A stretch of DNA of 64,000 nt from Colimorpha_A sp045543555 (GTDB lineage Bacteria; Bacillota; Clostridia; Oscillospirales; CAG-272): NCBI GenBank assembly GCA_045543555.1, contig JAZQMQ010000018.1:1-64000 (forward strand), written 5' to 3'. Position numbers and translations under genes: made by a program. Shown piece by piece: positions 7,769 through 15,699 of the stretch; positions within the stretch are counted from its first letter, which is position 1, and each line of letters begins with the position of its first letter. Under the pieces are notes generated by a model. That model had not been told where the DNA came from and did no database searches. It worked only from the letters and a program-made list of their open reading frames with translations.

Positions 7769-9721
7769 TTATCGCTCCATCAGCACAGATGCAAGATCTG
7801 AGAACTGACTCCATTTGTATCCGCGCCAGACGATCGAATACTTTGCGTGATCCGACTGCTGTGCGCATTTCAGAATAACCGTATTCACTCCCTTGGACAG
7901 AGTTACCGAGAAGTGCATATTCTCAAGCGTCCACCACTTTGTCTTATCGCTCATACCGATGAGTTTTCCGTTGATCCAAAGCTTAAATGGAGCGGTGTGA
8001 CCGACGGCAACCTCTAATGTACGCTCTTCGGGGCAGACAAGCTGACGCACAAGATAATCCACATGAGCGCCTTCGAATTTCTGTATCGCTGCAGTATCGA
8101 AAAGGTCTTCGTGGATGGAAATCTGTTCCGAGACACATTCAGCACGTCCGTCATTTGCAATCTTGACAAACGGTTCGGCTTCGGATACAAATTCATAGTT
8201 TATGTCCGCAATGCCGCCAAGGTGATATTCACGCTTAATATCATATGAACTCTCTCCCGGAAGCACAGAAAGATGTTCGGCGTAACGTTCGTGCGGTGGG
8301 AGATCGGAAATGTCACGGATGTTCTGAAGGAACGGACCATATCTATACCATACCGCACAGCCTACAAGTCCGAATTGGTCTTCCAGAGTACCGAATGTGC
8401 CGCTCATGTGAACATCGAACAGATTGGTTTCGCTGAGAACCTTTGTGTCCGGCAAAACTTCTGCGCGGCATGAAAGCATATATCTTTCACCGACTTTGAG
8501 ACACAGCTTTATGCTATCCGGCGTAACTTTGATTCCGTCCGGCGCAGTGATTGAAATTTCAGTCTCGATCTCACGGTCGGTACGGTTGTCAAATGCAAGC
8601 GCAAAATCTGTCGGCATATCCGGACTGATGGTCGGGTCGCCATTGTATATGGCTTCCACCGTGACGGGCGGTGTACGCATTTTGATCGGAATCGGTTTAT
8701 ATTCGGGACATTCCGTAATCACAGTTGTGTCATGGAAGCGGTCACCGGCACAGATTCCTACAGCGCAGACATCACTCGCAAGGTCGGCGATGGAGCCTGT
8801 TTTACGTCTTGTACCGATCGCGATCGCAAGTCCCGTGTCACTCATATTGTCCTCATGAAGCAGGCGCTTTGCGCCGCGAATGATACCGAGGATTGATGCG
8901 GCGGTAGCACAGATGCAGTCCGTGTCATAACCGCAGGCAAGTCCGAGTCGGATCGTTTCTCTGAAATTTCCATTTCCGTACAGGAGCGAGAGCAAGGTAA
9001 ATCCAATGTTCTGATACAAATTGGTACAGTCTGCATGACCGTAATTTCGAAGTATCATACCACGGGTGAACTTCCAATCGCATCCGTCATCATAGTATCG
9101 CATGGTGTCACGCAGCAGGTGTTCGAGCTTGCTGTTTGCAGGGATCGTGTTCAGAGCGGTTTCTATCGCCGTGCGCAGTTCATCGGAGAAAAACAACTCG
9201 CTTTCCAGAGTGGCAAGAAATTTCTCCGCATCGATCGAGTCACGCTCGTGGTCGAGGGAACCATCCATTTCTACATAGCGTTCGCGCGTTTCATCAGCTC
9301 CGGGGAAGATGCACGCCCAAACCTCAGAACGTATCGGGCATCCCATGCCGTTCTTGTAATAGCGATTGTTGTATTTTCCCGAAAGGGGCGGATAGATGCC
9401 TCTTGCAAAGTTTTTCTTGAAATATGCGTATTCTCCGGGGCCGTACGGAACTTTTTCGTAAAACTCTCTGCCCATATCACGCGCAGTGATGTCGAATCCC
9501 TCGGATTCGAGCAGCTCGAGCCAGAGGATCTGTAAATCCAGATCATCATTAGGCAGGCATTTGTGAAGAAGTTCTTCATTCAGCGGGAAATCCAGCAGTT
9601 CCTTGCGTCCCTCAGCAGGACCGCCTGCAGTTCCGCCTATACATTTGCCGAGAAAGCAACCGTATACCTTGTCATAATACGTTTCGTAGCGGAGACTTTT
9701 TTTATTCGTTTCCATATTCAA
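7769..9721 (-). CDS. ADP-ribosylglycohydrolase family protein with C-terminal beta-sandwich
   Basis: 650 residues. The N-terminal ~330 are an ADP-ribosylglycohydrolase (DraG-like) fold: GCFLGKCIGGTAGGPAEG at the start, DDDLDLQ-type acidic metal site (NDDLDLQILWLE), GCDWKFTRGM, and GLACGYDTDCICATAASILG near the end of the domain. Such enzymes remove ADP-ribose or a related glycosidic group using two Mg2+. The remaining ~300 residues look like beta-sandwiches with a late segment (LWINGKLIG, TVILKCAQQSDHAKY) resembling carbohydrate-binding modules, so a sugar-linked substrate is plausible. The start is TTG 9721: GGAGG lies 7 bases upstream, and TTG overlaps the regulator's TGA (TTGA). ATG 9715 is the alternative. 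Confidence 0.85.
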   Translation of the reverse strand: MNMETNKKSLRYETYYDKVYGCFLGKCIGGTAGGPAEGRKELLDFPLNEELLHKCLPNDDLDLQILWLELLESEGFDITARDMGREFYEKVPYGPGEYAYFKKNFARGIYPPLSGKYNNRYYKNGMGCPIRSEVWACIFPGADETRERYVEMDGSLDHERDSIDAEKFLATLESELFFSDELRTAIETALNTIPANSKLEHLLRDTMRYYDDGCDWKFTRGMILRNYGHADCTNLYQNIGFTLLSLLYGNGNFRETIRLGLACGYDTDCICATAASILGIIRGAKRLLHEDNMSDTGLAIAIGTRRKTGSIADLASDVCAVGICAGDRFHDTTVITECPEYKPIPIKMRTPPVTVEAIYNGDPTISPDMPTDFALAFDNRTDREIETEISITAPDGIKVTPDSIKLCLKVGERYMLSCRAEVLPDTKVLSETNLFDVHMSGTFGTLEDQFGLVGCAVWYRYGPFLQNIRDISDLPPHERYAEHLSVLPGESSYDIKREYHLGGIADINYEFVSEAEPFVKIANDGRAECVSEQISIHEDLFDTAAIQKFEGAHVDYLVRQLVCPEERTLEVAVGHTAPFKLWINGKLIGMSDKTKWWTLENMHFSVTLSKGVNTVILKCAQQSDHAKYSIVWRGYKWSQFSDLASVLMER

Positions 9722-10608
9722 TTGTTATCCTCCGAATTGAAATATAATTTTCTGTATTCAGTCGGCGTCATGCCGGTGCAGCGCCGGAACGCGCGATAGA
9801 ATGCTTTGGCATCCTGGTACCCGGTGCAGGACTGTATTTCACCGATCTGCAGATCGGTAGTCAGAAGCAGCTCGCAGGCACGGTCAATGCGCAATTTGAT
9901 GATATATTCAAGAAACGACATGCCGACCTGTTCCTTGAACTTGGTGGAAAAAGATGACTGCGAAAGGAAATAGCTGTCGGATAATTGCTTGGCGCTGATA
10001 CTGCCCGGCTCGGAACGCTCAAGCTTTTCCAGTACATCATTGATGATATCCGCACTGTCCGGCTGATTGCGACTGTCTTCCGTCTGTAAAAAAATACGTC
10101 TGGCGATCTTTGTAAGTATGATCATCAGATAATGCTCCAGTATATCTTCATAGCCGTGTTTCTTTTCACTGTATTCACGGAGCATATCTTCAAACAGCGC
10201 GCCGACATCCTCATTCTCCGAGCGGAGATTCATATTCAGCATGACCGCATTTGGATTGCTCAGCTTATTGTGATAGAAGATATAATAAAGCAGACTCGCG
10301 GCACTCTCCTGTGTTGCAAACACATCACATAGCAGCTCCGGTCGGAAAATGCAGTTGATCCATTCAAACGGTTCGGAAATCGGTTGAAAATTGTGTTTGA
10401 CACCATAATCGATCAGGAAGATGTCACCGCGTCTTGTCCTGACCGTGTGGCCGTCGATCGTATGTATTCCACAGCCGCGTGTGATGTAGACAAGCTCAAC
10501 GAATCCATGCGTATGTTCGGTTAGAAACGGGCGATAGATCGAGCTTCTTATTATGATTCTGCCCATGTCACGCTGGTACTCATATCGGCTGATTTCTCCT
10601 TTAGACAT
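9718..10608 (-). CDS. AraC-family transcriptional regulator with cupin sensor
   Basis: About 296 residues, intact. The N-terminal part is a cupin-type sensor (HTHGFVELVYITRGCGIHTIDGH, then GDIFLIDYGVKHNF). The C-terminal ~100 residues are the double helix-turn-helix: ISAKQLSDSYFLSQSSFSTKFKEQVG and LQIGEIQSCTGYQDAKAFYRAFRRCTGMTPTEYRK. The start is ATG 10608 (MSKGEIS) because AAAGGAG lies 8 bases upstream; an in-frame GTG at 10617 sits inside that site. It is first in a two-gene operon with the ADP-ribosylglycohydrolase and probably controls it in response to a sugar-like ligand. Inverted repeats upstream may be its operators. Confidence 0.92.
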   Translation of the reverse strand: MSKGEISRYEYQRDMGRIIIRSSIYRPFLTEHTHGFVELVYITRGCGIHTIDGHTVRTRRGDIFLIDYGVKHNFQPISEPFEWINCIFRPELLCDVFATQESAASLLYYIFYHNKLSNPNAVMLNMNLRSENEDVGALFEDMLREYSEKKHGYEDILEHYLMIILTKIARRIFLQTEDSRNQPDSADIINDVLEKLERSEPGSISAKQLSDSYFLSQSSFSTKFKEQVGMSFLEYIIKLRIDRACELLLTTDLQIGEIQSCTGYQDAKAFYRAFRRCTGMTPTEYRKLYFNSEDNN

Positions 10609-10717
10609 GACTGCCACTCCTTTCTACAATACTATTATACCGATCTTCAGATCGTATTTCAAGGGGAGATTTTTATTTATTATAGGTGTGATATCAAAAA
10701 ATCTGTGCTTTCATAAA

Positions 10718-10763
10718 TTTTGACCTATAAGATCAAAATGCCATCCATTGACACAAAAGTCAA
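10718..10763. promoter_or_regulatory. Two inverted repeats, possible AraC operators
   Basis: TTTTGA-N9-TCAAAA (10718-10738) and TTGAC-N6-GTCAA (10748-10763) lie 110-155 bases upstream of the AraC gene, in the divergent gap before the MATE fragment. Both share a TTGA/TCAA core. The operator role is inferred from position. Confidence 0.35.
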
Positions 10764-10908
10764 AATGGTATACCCAAATTTTATCAGAAATGGGCGATAG
10801 TGTCAAGAAAAATGGTAAGTGTTTCTTGATTCTGCTACGTACTGTAAAATAGTTAAATCGTACGTTGCAGTAAAGATATATTTTAGTGTTCAACAAGGGG
10901 GGATCGAT

Positions 10909-11427
10909 ATGTTTTCCAAAATCAAACTGTCATTCAGCAAAATTAACTACAAGCTCTTCGCGGCGCGCCTCGTCCTTGGACTTGTACCGACGGTCTACAC
11001 GACCGTGCGCGTGTTCTTCCTCGGTCAATTACCGGGAGAATGGTGCTTTTCAATTGCCGGTCAGCTTTCGTGGGTGAATCTCCTGTACGAAATATTGAAC
11101 GAGGCAATCATTTTACCGCTATTCTATTTCATTGGCATGGTTAAAGATGACAAGGATGAGTTTTCAAACCGAATCAGAATGGGAATGCTGATATCATTCG
11201 GTGTGTACGCCGTTCTTTCTGCTGTTGTCCTTGCATTTACGGAGCCATTGCTTATGCTTATGGCTGCCAATCCAAAAGGTATCGAAGTATCTATACCATA
11301 TATACGAATTGAGAGCATCGCATTTATCCTTTTTGCCACAAACGTATGGAGTCCTACACTGACGGGAATCGCTTTGCTGATCCGCATCTTGAAAAGCGGA
11401 TCTTACACCCTCATGACCAATAAGTGA
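10909..11427 (+). pseudogene. MATE-type multidrug efflux transporter, truncated
   Basis: 172 codons with four or five hydrophobic segments (LVPTVYTTVRVFFLG, LLYEILNEAIILPLFYFIG, ISFGVYAVLSAVVLAF, IRIESIAFILFATNV) resembling the N-terminal part of a MATE exporter, a family of about 450 residues. After FATNVWSPTL the sequence changes abruptly to a short charged tail (RILKSGSYTLMTNK), consistent with an internal or 3' deletion. The start is ATG 10909 behind AAGGGGGGAT. Half a transporter is unlikely to function, so I call it a pseudogene although the remaining frame is open. Confidence 0.65.
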
Positions 11428-11428
11428 A

Positions 11429-11467
11429 ATTTGCTCCTGAACGGCTTGGCTGATCGGGAGCTTTTTG
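11429..11467 (+). terminator. Terminator after MATE remnant
   Basis: GCTCC...GGGAGC stem (imperfect, long loop) followed by CTTTTTG, just after the MATE stop. Confidence 0.5.
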
Positions 11468-11502
11468 ATATTGATTTATTCTTAAGAAAATTGAAAATTA
11501 TA

Positions 11503-11531
11503 TTGTTTTATTTTGAGAGAAATGATATAAT
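11503..11531 (+). promoter_or_regulatory. Sigma-A promoter for decayed GH78 gene
   Basis: TTGTTT (11503-11508), 17-base spacer, TATAAT (11526-11531), 65 bases before the ATG of the glycosidase remnant. Confidence 0.5.
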
Positions 11532-11595
11532 GACTTTATAAACGGTTTGCTTTTGTTATTGCCGATTTTTGTGGTTGTATGGGAGGATATAGCTT

Positions 11596-12033
11596 ATGGA
11601 ACAGTCGCTTTTCTTCGGCAACGCCGCTTGGATCGGGAAAAAGGAAAGAACGCCCAAAACTTTTACCGTTATTCGCGGTCACTTTGATGTGAGTAAAGCC
11701 GAAAAAAACGCTCAATATTCTCGAACTTGGATTTTTTTAAGTGCTATATAAACGGTAAATGTATCATCCCGACACTTTTCTGCCCATTTCATCAGATTTT
11801 GAAGCTACCTGCGATTCCTGTGATGAGATCATATCGGTCACAGAGTGTGCGTTCCGAGCTTCGATATAACTCCGTTCGTTAAGCTCGGAGATAATGTTAT
11901 CGCAGTTCATTTCGGTGGCGGTTGGTACACCCACAGTGAAAGAATATTCGGACTTCCCAAGGCAATCTTCCGTATTAATTCCCTCGAGCGCGAGCTTAAC
12001 GAGGGTAAAAACGAGTTTTTTGTTGCAGAGTAA
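11596..12033 (+). pseudogene. N-terminal remnant of an alpha-L-rhamnosidase-like (GH78) protein
   Basis: ATG 11596 follows GGGAGG and gives a 51-codon frame beginning with a Bac_rhamnosid_N-like start (FFGNAAWIGKKE), ending at TAA 11751. Pieces then continue in other frames: YINGKCIIPT, and finally FDITPFVKLGDNVIAVHFGG, WYTHSERIFGLPKAIFRI, the strand set that precedes the catalytic part in GH78 proteins, to TAA 12033. The catalytic (alpha/alpha)6 barrel is absent, so at least two frameshifts and a large 3' deletion have occurred. A GH78-like gene that is open as far as seen lies at the right edge of the window. Confidence 0.7.
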
Positions 12034-12072
12034 AGGGCACTTTTAAGAAAAATATTAATGAGGAGTACTACC

Positions 12073-13080
12073 ATGGAATACAGAGTATTAGGAAAAACAG
12101 GTCTTAAAATATCCAGATTGGGCTTTGGAGGAATTCCGATTCAGAAAATTGATGCCGAGGGAACAAGAAAGCTGATTTTTGAAATGATAAATGAGGGTAT
12201 CAATTATATTGATACCGCTCGTGGATATACGGTTAGTGAAGAATACCTCGGATATGCCCTTGAGGGCGTCAGGGATAAGTTTATTCTTGCTACAAAGAGT
12301 ATGGCGCGCACAAAAGACGGTATGGAAAAGGATATCGACATAAGCCTTAAAAATCTTCGCACAGATTATATAGACCTCTATCAAGTACATAATCCCGGCG
12401 CAAAGGATCTTGAGCAGGTAATGGCCCCGGGCGGAGCTCTTGAGGCTCTTTATGAAGCCAAAAAGGCGGGAAAGATAGGTCATATCGGCATTACGCTTCA
12501 TTCTGTCGATCTTTTCAAAGAGGCTGTGGAGCTTCCGTGGGTAGAAACAATAATGTTCCCGTACAACATTGTCGAGACACAGGGAGAGGCGCTTATAAAA
12601 AGGTGCGAGGAAAATAATATCGGATTTATCTGCATGAAGCCTCTTGCTGGCGGCGCCATTGACGATGCCCCCGTCGCTTTGCGATACGTTCTTAGCAATC
12701 CCGCTGTAACCGTGGTTATTCCCGGTATGGCTGACGTAGCGGAGATCAAGCAAAACGTGTCGGCAACCTCCGATATATCTCCGCTCAGTACAGAGGAACT
12801 TGAAAAAATAGCAAAAATTAAGAATTTTCTCGGCACAAATTTCTGCAGGCGCTGTAATTATTGCGCTCCCTGTACTGTCGGGATCAATATTCCTGCGGTA
12901 TTTTTGTTCGAGGGATATTACAGCCGCTACGATCTGAAGGAATGGGCAAGTAATAGGTATTCGACCTTGTCAAAAACGGCATCCGATTGTGTTGGATGCG
13001 GGGTATGCGAGAGCCGTTGCCCCTACGATCTCCCGATTCGCGAGATGTTGAAAAAAACCGCTGAGGTAATGGGTAAATAA
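12073..13080 (+). CDS. Aldo/keto reductase with C-terminal ferredoxin-like domain
   Basis: 335 residues. The N-terminal TIM barrel has the AKR signatures LGFGGIPIQ, the nucleotide-site and catalytic DTARGYTVSEEYLG (Asp, Tyr), LATKSMARTKDG (Lys) and YIDLYQVHNPG (His). The last ~80 residues hold CRRCNYCAPC and CVGCGVCESRCPYDLPI, a [4Fe-4S]-binding tail common in clostridial AKRs, suggesting electron input from ferredoxin as well as NAD(P)H. Cytoplasmic; carbonyl substrate unknown. The start is ATG 12073, with GAGGAGT 6 bases upstream; an earlier ATG (12058) lacks a site. Confidence 0.9.
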   Translation: MEYRVLGKTGLKISRLGFGGIPIQKIDAEGTRKLIFEMINEGINYIDTARGYTVSEEYLGYALEGVRDKFILATKSMARTKDGMEKDIDISLKNLRTDYIDLYQVHNPGAKDLEQVMAPGGALEALYEAKKAGKIGHIGITLHSVDLFKEAVELPWVETIMFPYNIVETQGEALIKRCEENNIGFICMKPLAGGAIDDAPVALRYVLSNPAVTVVIPGMADVAEIKQNVSATSDISPLSTEELEKIAKIKNFLGTNFCRRCNYCAPCTVGINIPAVFLFEGYYSRYDLKEWASNRYSTLSKTASDCVGCGVCESRCPYDLPIREMLKKTAEVMGK

Positions 13081-13095
13081 TTATCAAAATTTCGC

Positions 13096-13941
13096 ATGGA
13101 TAAATTTGACTTGACGGAAAACAAAATGAGCAACATTAAAGAAATAACGGATTTTCTTTCCCCGGAGCTTGACGTATATGCAAGGCTCAGCGAGGTTCAG
13201 CTACTGAATAACGAATTCCCCGAAAAGGGAATGTTTATTGCAGAAAGCCCGAAGGTTATTGAACGTGCCCTTGACGCAGGGTACGAGGCGGTTTCCTGTC
13301 TTATGGAGAAAAAGCACGTTGACGGAGAAGGTAAGCGTATTCTTGACAGAATCGGCGACGTGACGATATTTGTCGCGGAATTTGACGTTTTGACGCAGCT
13401 TACGGGCTTTAAGCTTACAAGAGGTATGCTTTGTGCAATGAGGCGTAAAAAACTGCCGTCAGTTTATGAGGTGTGCCAAAACAAAAGCAGAATAGTAATT
13501 CTCGATAAGGTTATGAACCCGACTAACGTTGGAGCTATAATACGCTCCGCCGCGGCGCTTGGAATGGACGCAGTCCTTCTTACCCCGGGATGCTCTGATC
13601 CTTTATACAGACGTGCGGCAAGAGTTAGTATGGGCACTGTTTTTCAGATTGATTGGACGTTTTTGCCCGACAACAGCCTCGATGAAATAAAGGCTCTCGG
13701 GTATAAAACGGTAGCTATGGCGCTGAAGGACGATTCGGTGTCGATAGACGATGGAAGGCTTATAGCGGAAGACAAGCTTGCAGTTGTTATGGGGACCGAG
13801 GGTGACGGTCTTTCCGATAAAACCATCGCGGACTGCGATTATACCGTTAAAATCCCCATGTATCACGGGGTGGATTCGCTTAACGTTGCAGCCGCATCGG
13901 CGGTGGCGTTCTATCAGCTTTGCAAAAAAGCGCAGCCATAA
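13096..13941 (+). CDS. TrmH/SpoU-family RNA 2'-O-methyltransferase
   Basis: 281 residues. The N-terminal ~110 residues match the SpoU substrate-binding domain (ERAL, FDVLTQLTGFKLTRGMLC). The SPOUT trefoil-knot motifs follow: motif 1 ILDKVMNPTNVGAIIRSAAA (Asn, Arg), motif 2 VMGTEGDGLSD, motif 3 IPMYHGVDSLNVAAASAVA. It methylates ribose 2'-OH of an RNA using S-adenosylmethionine; tRNA or rRNA target unresolved. It follows the AKR by 15 bases and may be co-transcribed. ATG 13096 lacks a clear ribosome-binding site; ATG 13126 is an alternative. Confidence 0.9.
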   Translation: MDKFDLTENKMSNIKEITDFLSPELDVYARLSEVQLLNNEFPEKGMFIAESPKVIERALDAGYEAVSCLMEKKHVDGEGKRILDRIGDVTIFVAEFDVLTQLTGFKLTRGMLCAMRRKKLPSVYEVCQNKSRIVILDKVMNPTNVGAIIRSAAALGMDAVLLTPGCSDPLYRRAARVSMGTVFQIDWTFLPDNSLDEIKALGYKTVAMALKDDSVSIDDGRLIAEDKLAVVMGTEGDGLSDKTIADCDYTVKIPMYHGVDSLNVAAASAVAFYQLCKKAQP

Positions 13942-14344
13942 GGCGCGGTGATGAAATGAAGAATAAAAAGGCTTCGGACTTTGTGATTTTGGATCAGTCA
14001 AACGCCGTTGGGCACGGGATTCCCATGCTTGAAAATATGCATTATATAAACGGTGTGTTCTCGGGGCTTGAAAGAGAAAGGGAAGTGATCTGAGTGTATC
14101 CAAGACAAATAATCTTAAACCAATAAAGGAGAATTACAATGAATTCGAAGGCCAAAGACTGTTGTCTCTTATGAATAAAAACGTAGCCATAGGATATGAG
14201 GCTGCAAATCATTATTATTTCTCAAAGGGGCAAATCGTAGAGAAAATCGTTAACTGCGAATATCTGATAGATGTTTTCAGGAGAAAAATTGTCGCTCCCT
14301 CTCGATGACCGCTGACGAGTGTTCGAACAATTAAGGAGTTATGT
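13942..14344 (+). other. Gap with two unrecognised short ORFs
   Basis: About 400 bases. ORF a (ATG 13956 to TGA 14093, 45 aa) begins 15 bases after the methyltransferase stop and contains NAVGHGIPMLENMHYING. ORF b (ATG 14171 to TGA 14308, 45 aa) contains EAANHYYFSKGQIVEKIV. An AAAGGAG site at about 14127-14133 precedes only a 12-codon ORF (ATG 14141). They may be fragments of a decayed gene or real small proteins. I cannot assign either. Confidence 0.3.
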
Positions 14345-14869
14345 ATGAATAAAATACTGATAGTTGTAGATATGCAAAAGGATTTCGTCGACGGTGCTCT
14401 CGGAACGAGAGAGGCGGTTTCGATCGTTGATAACGTTGTCGGCAAAATTGAGAGCTTTAAAGGTGATGTGATCGTTACGTACGATACCCATAATGAAAAC
14501 TATATGGAGACTATGGAGGGCAAAAATCTTCCCATTCCCCATTGTATCAAGGGTACTGACGGCTGGAAACTTGATTTGAAGGTGCAGGAGGCTCTGAACA
14601 AAAGGGAATATAAGACGATAGAAAAGCCCACCTTCGGTTCAACCGAGCTTGTTCGTTACATCAAGGAAAAATACGGCAAAAATGATCTCGATATTGAGCT
14701 TGTTGGCTTGTGCACCGATATATGTGTCGTTTCAAATGCGCTTCTTTTAAAGGCAGATTTTCTTGATGCCAAAATCAGCGTTGATTCTACCTGTTGCGCG
14801 GGAGTGACCGTTGACAGCCACAGCGCTGCACTTACTACAATGAAAATGTGTCAGATAGACGTAAGGTAA
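14345..14869 (+). CDS. Isochorismatase-family cysteine hydrolase (nicotinamidase-like)
   Basis: 174 residues. The family triad is visible: Asp in IVVDMQKDFVDGALG, Lys in EKPTFGS and the nucleophile Cys in VGLCTDICVVSNALL, with the cis-peptide region just before it. The THNENY...HCIKGTDGW segment matches the nicotinamidase/pyrazinamidase subgroup, in which an Asp-His-rich stretch binds metal. Probable activity: amide hydrolysis such as nicotinamide to nicotinate; substrate not certain. AAGGAG lies 6 bases before ATG 14345. It ends at a shared terminator facing a convergent gene. Confidence 0.88.
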   Translation: MNKILIVVDMQKDFVDGALGTREAVSIVDNVVGKIESFKGDVIVTYDTHNENYMETMEGKNLPIPHCIKGTDGWKLDLKVQEALNKREYKTIEKPTFGSTELVRYIKEKYGKNDLDIELVGLCTDICVVSNALLLKADFLDAKISVDSTCCAGVTVDSHSAALTTMKMCQIDVR

Positions 14870-15355
14870 AACAGCAAGCAAATATGCAAATGGAATCTGG
14901 AATTGATACGGGCGACCAATGGTCGCCCGTCTTTTATTTTTATGATATTTTTTGATATACAAGATAGCATATCCAATATATTGCACGAGAAGTGCAACGG
15001 AATACGATATCCAAGCGGAAATTCGGGTTAAGCCTATAAGTGATAATTCAATAACGGTAAGGCATGCGAGGACAATGTAAATTGTAAATGCCATGCTTCT
15101 CGCCTTGTGAACGATCGAGATGTTTCTTTCGTCTGTTTCCGCGATCTCCTGCCTTTTAAGTGTCTCCTCGTTTCTTGTTATAAGGCGGTGGTTTCTTATA
15201 CGGACAAGTCCCATAACGATCATTGCAAAGCCCAATGCGGAGATAAAACTGTTTTCGGTGTTGATTATGAGTTCGCAAACAATTATTGCTATGCCGAGAA
15301 TTATATATACAATACCAACGTATAGCCTGGTTTTAAGTCTCTTTTTAAAATCCAT
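14747..15355 (-). CDS. Small integral membrane protein, C-terminus read through its own terminator
   Basis: The 202-codon frame has four hydrophobic segments (VGIVYIILGIAIIVCELII, FISALGFAMIVMGLV, AFTIYIVLACLTVIELSLIG, ISYSVALLVQYIGYAIL) with a polar loop containing ETLKRQEIAETDERN, a pattern seen in DUF2178-like membrane proteins paired with XRE regulators. The membrane domain ends at about residue 140 (YIKKYHKNK). The remaining ~60 codons run through the terminator hairpin and antisense to the isochorismatase gene, so an ancestral stop was probably lost. The start ATG 15355 overlaps the upstream stop (TAATG) and has AGGAGG before it. Confidence 0.7.
   Translation of the reverse strand: MDFKKRLKTRLYVGIVYIILGIAIIVCELIINTENSFISALGFAMIVMGLVRIRNHRLITRNEETLKRQEIAETDERNISIVHKARSMAFTIYIVLACLTVIELSLIGLTRISAWISYSVALLVQYIGYAILYIKKYHKNKRRATIGRPYQFQIPFAYLLAVLPYVYLTHFHCSKCSAVAVNGHSRATGRINADFGIKKICL
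14908..14935. terminator. Terminator between convergent genes
   Basis: ACGGGCGACC (14908-14917) pairs with GGTCGCCCGT (14921-14930), followed by CTTTT on the plus strand. It sits inside the unusually long minus-strand frame of the next entry. Confidence 0.75.
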
Positions 15356-15555
15356 TACATATCCTCCTCAAAAATAAATACGTTCTCGATCGTAAGATCA
15401 AAATATACCGAAATTTTGTGAGCGAGCTGAATCGATGCATTATATTTTCCGTTTTCAAGTGAAATGATCGTCTGTCTCGTCACACCTACCGCCACCGCAA
15501 GCTCATTTTGCGTAACCTTTTTCTCCTTACGTAGTTCTTTTATTCTGTTTTCCAA
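15355..15555 (-). CDS. XRE-family (YozG-like) repressor
   Basis: 66 residues, a single helix-turn-helix: IKELRKEKKVTQNELAVAVG, then VTRQTIISLENGKYNASIQL, the recognition helix of the YozG/Cro-like family, ending VFIFEEDM. It starts at TTG 15555, supported by GGAGG 8 bases upstream. It probably represses its own operon with the membrane protein, since palindromic sites flank its promoter. Such pairs are common in Firmicutes; the signal sensed is unknown. Confidence 0.9.
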   Translation of the reverse strand: MENRIKELRKEKKVTQNELAVAVGVTRQTIISLENGKYNASIQLAHKISVYFDLTIENVFIFEEDM

Positions 15556-15574
15556 ATTTTCACCTCCATAATAC

Positions 15575-15636
15575 GTAAAGTACGCTTTACATTTTGATTG
15601 TAGCAGACAAATTCCAAAATGTTAAGTGTGCTTTAT
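15575..15636 (-). promoter_or_regulatory. Promoter flanked by two operator-like palindromes (XRE gene)
   Basis: On the minus strand TTAACA, a 17-base spacer and TACAAT form a sigma-A promoter. GTAAAG-TACG-CTTTAC (15575-15590) lies just downstream of the -10 and the related GTTAAGTGTGCTTTAT (15621-15636) overlaps the -35. Two matching sites bracketing the promoter fit autorepression by the XRE protein. Confidence 0.6.
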
Positions 15637-15637
15637 A

Positions 15638-15681
15638 AAAAATATCCCACCGTAACAAAAAAGTTGCGATGAGATATTTTT
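15638..15681. terminator. Bidirectional terminator downstream of rsmF-like gene
   Basis: A 19-bp stem with three G-T pairs (about 15638-15656 with 15663-15681), ending in A and T tracts on both sides, 19 bases after the RsmF-like stop. Confidence 0.7.
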
Positions 15682-15699
15682 ATATCTGTATGTGTAACT

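Noticed and set aside
8424..8858. ORFs antisense to the ADP-ribosylglycohydrolase (also 9035-9535)
   Set aside because: Shadow frames with no domain or start signal, opposite a clear enzyme.
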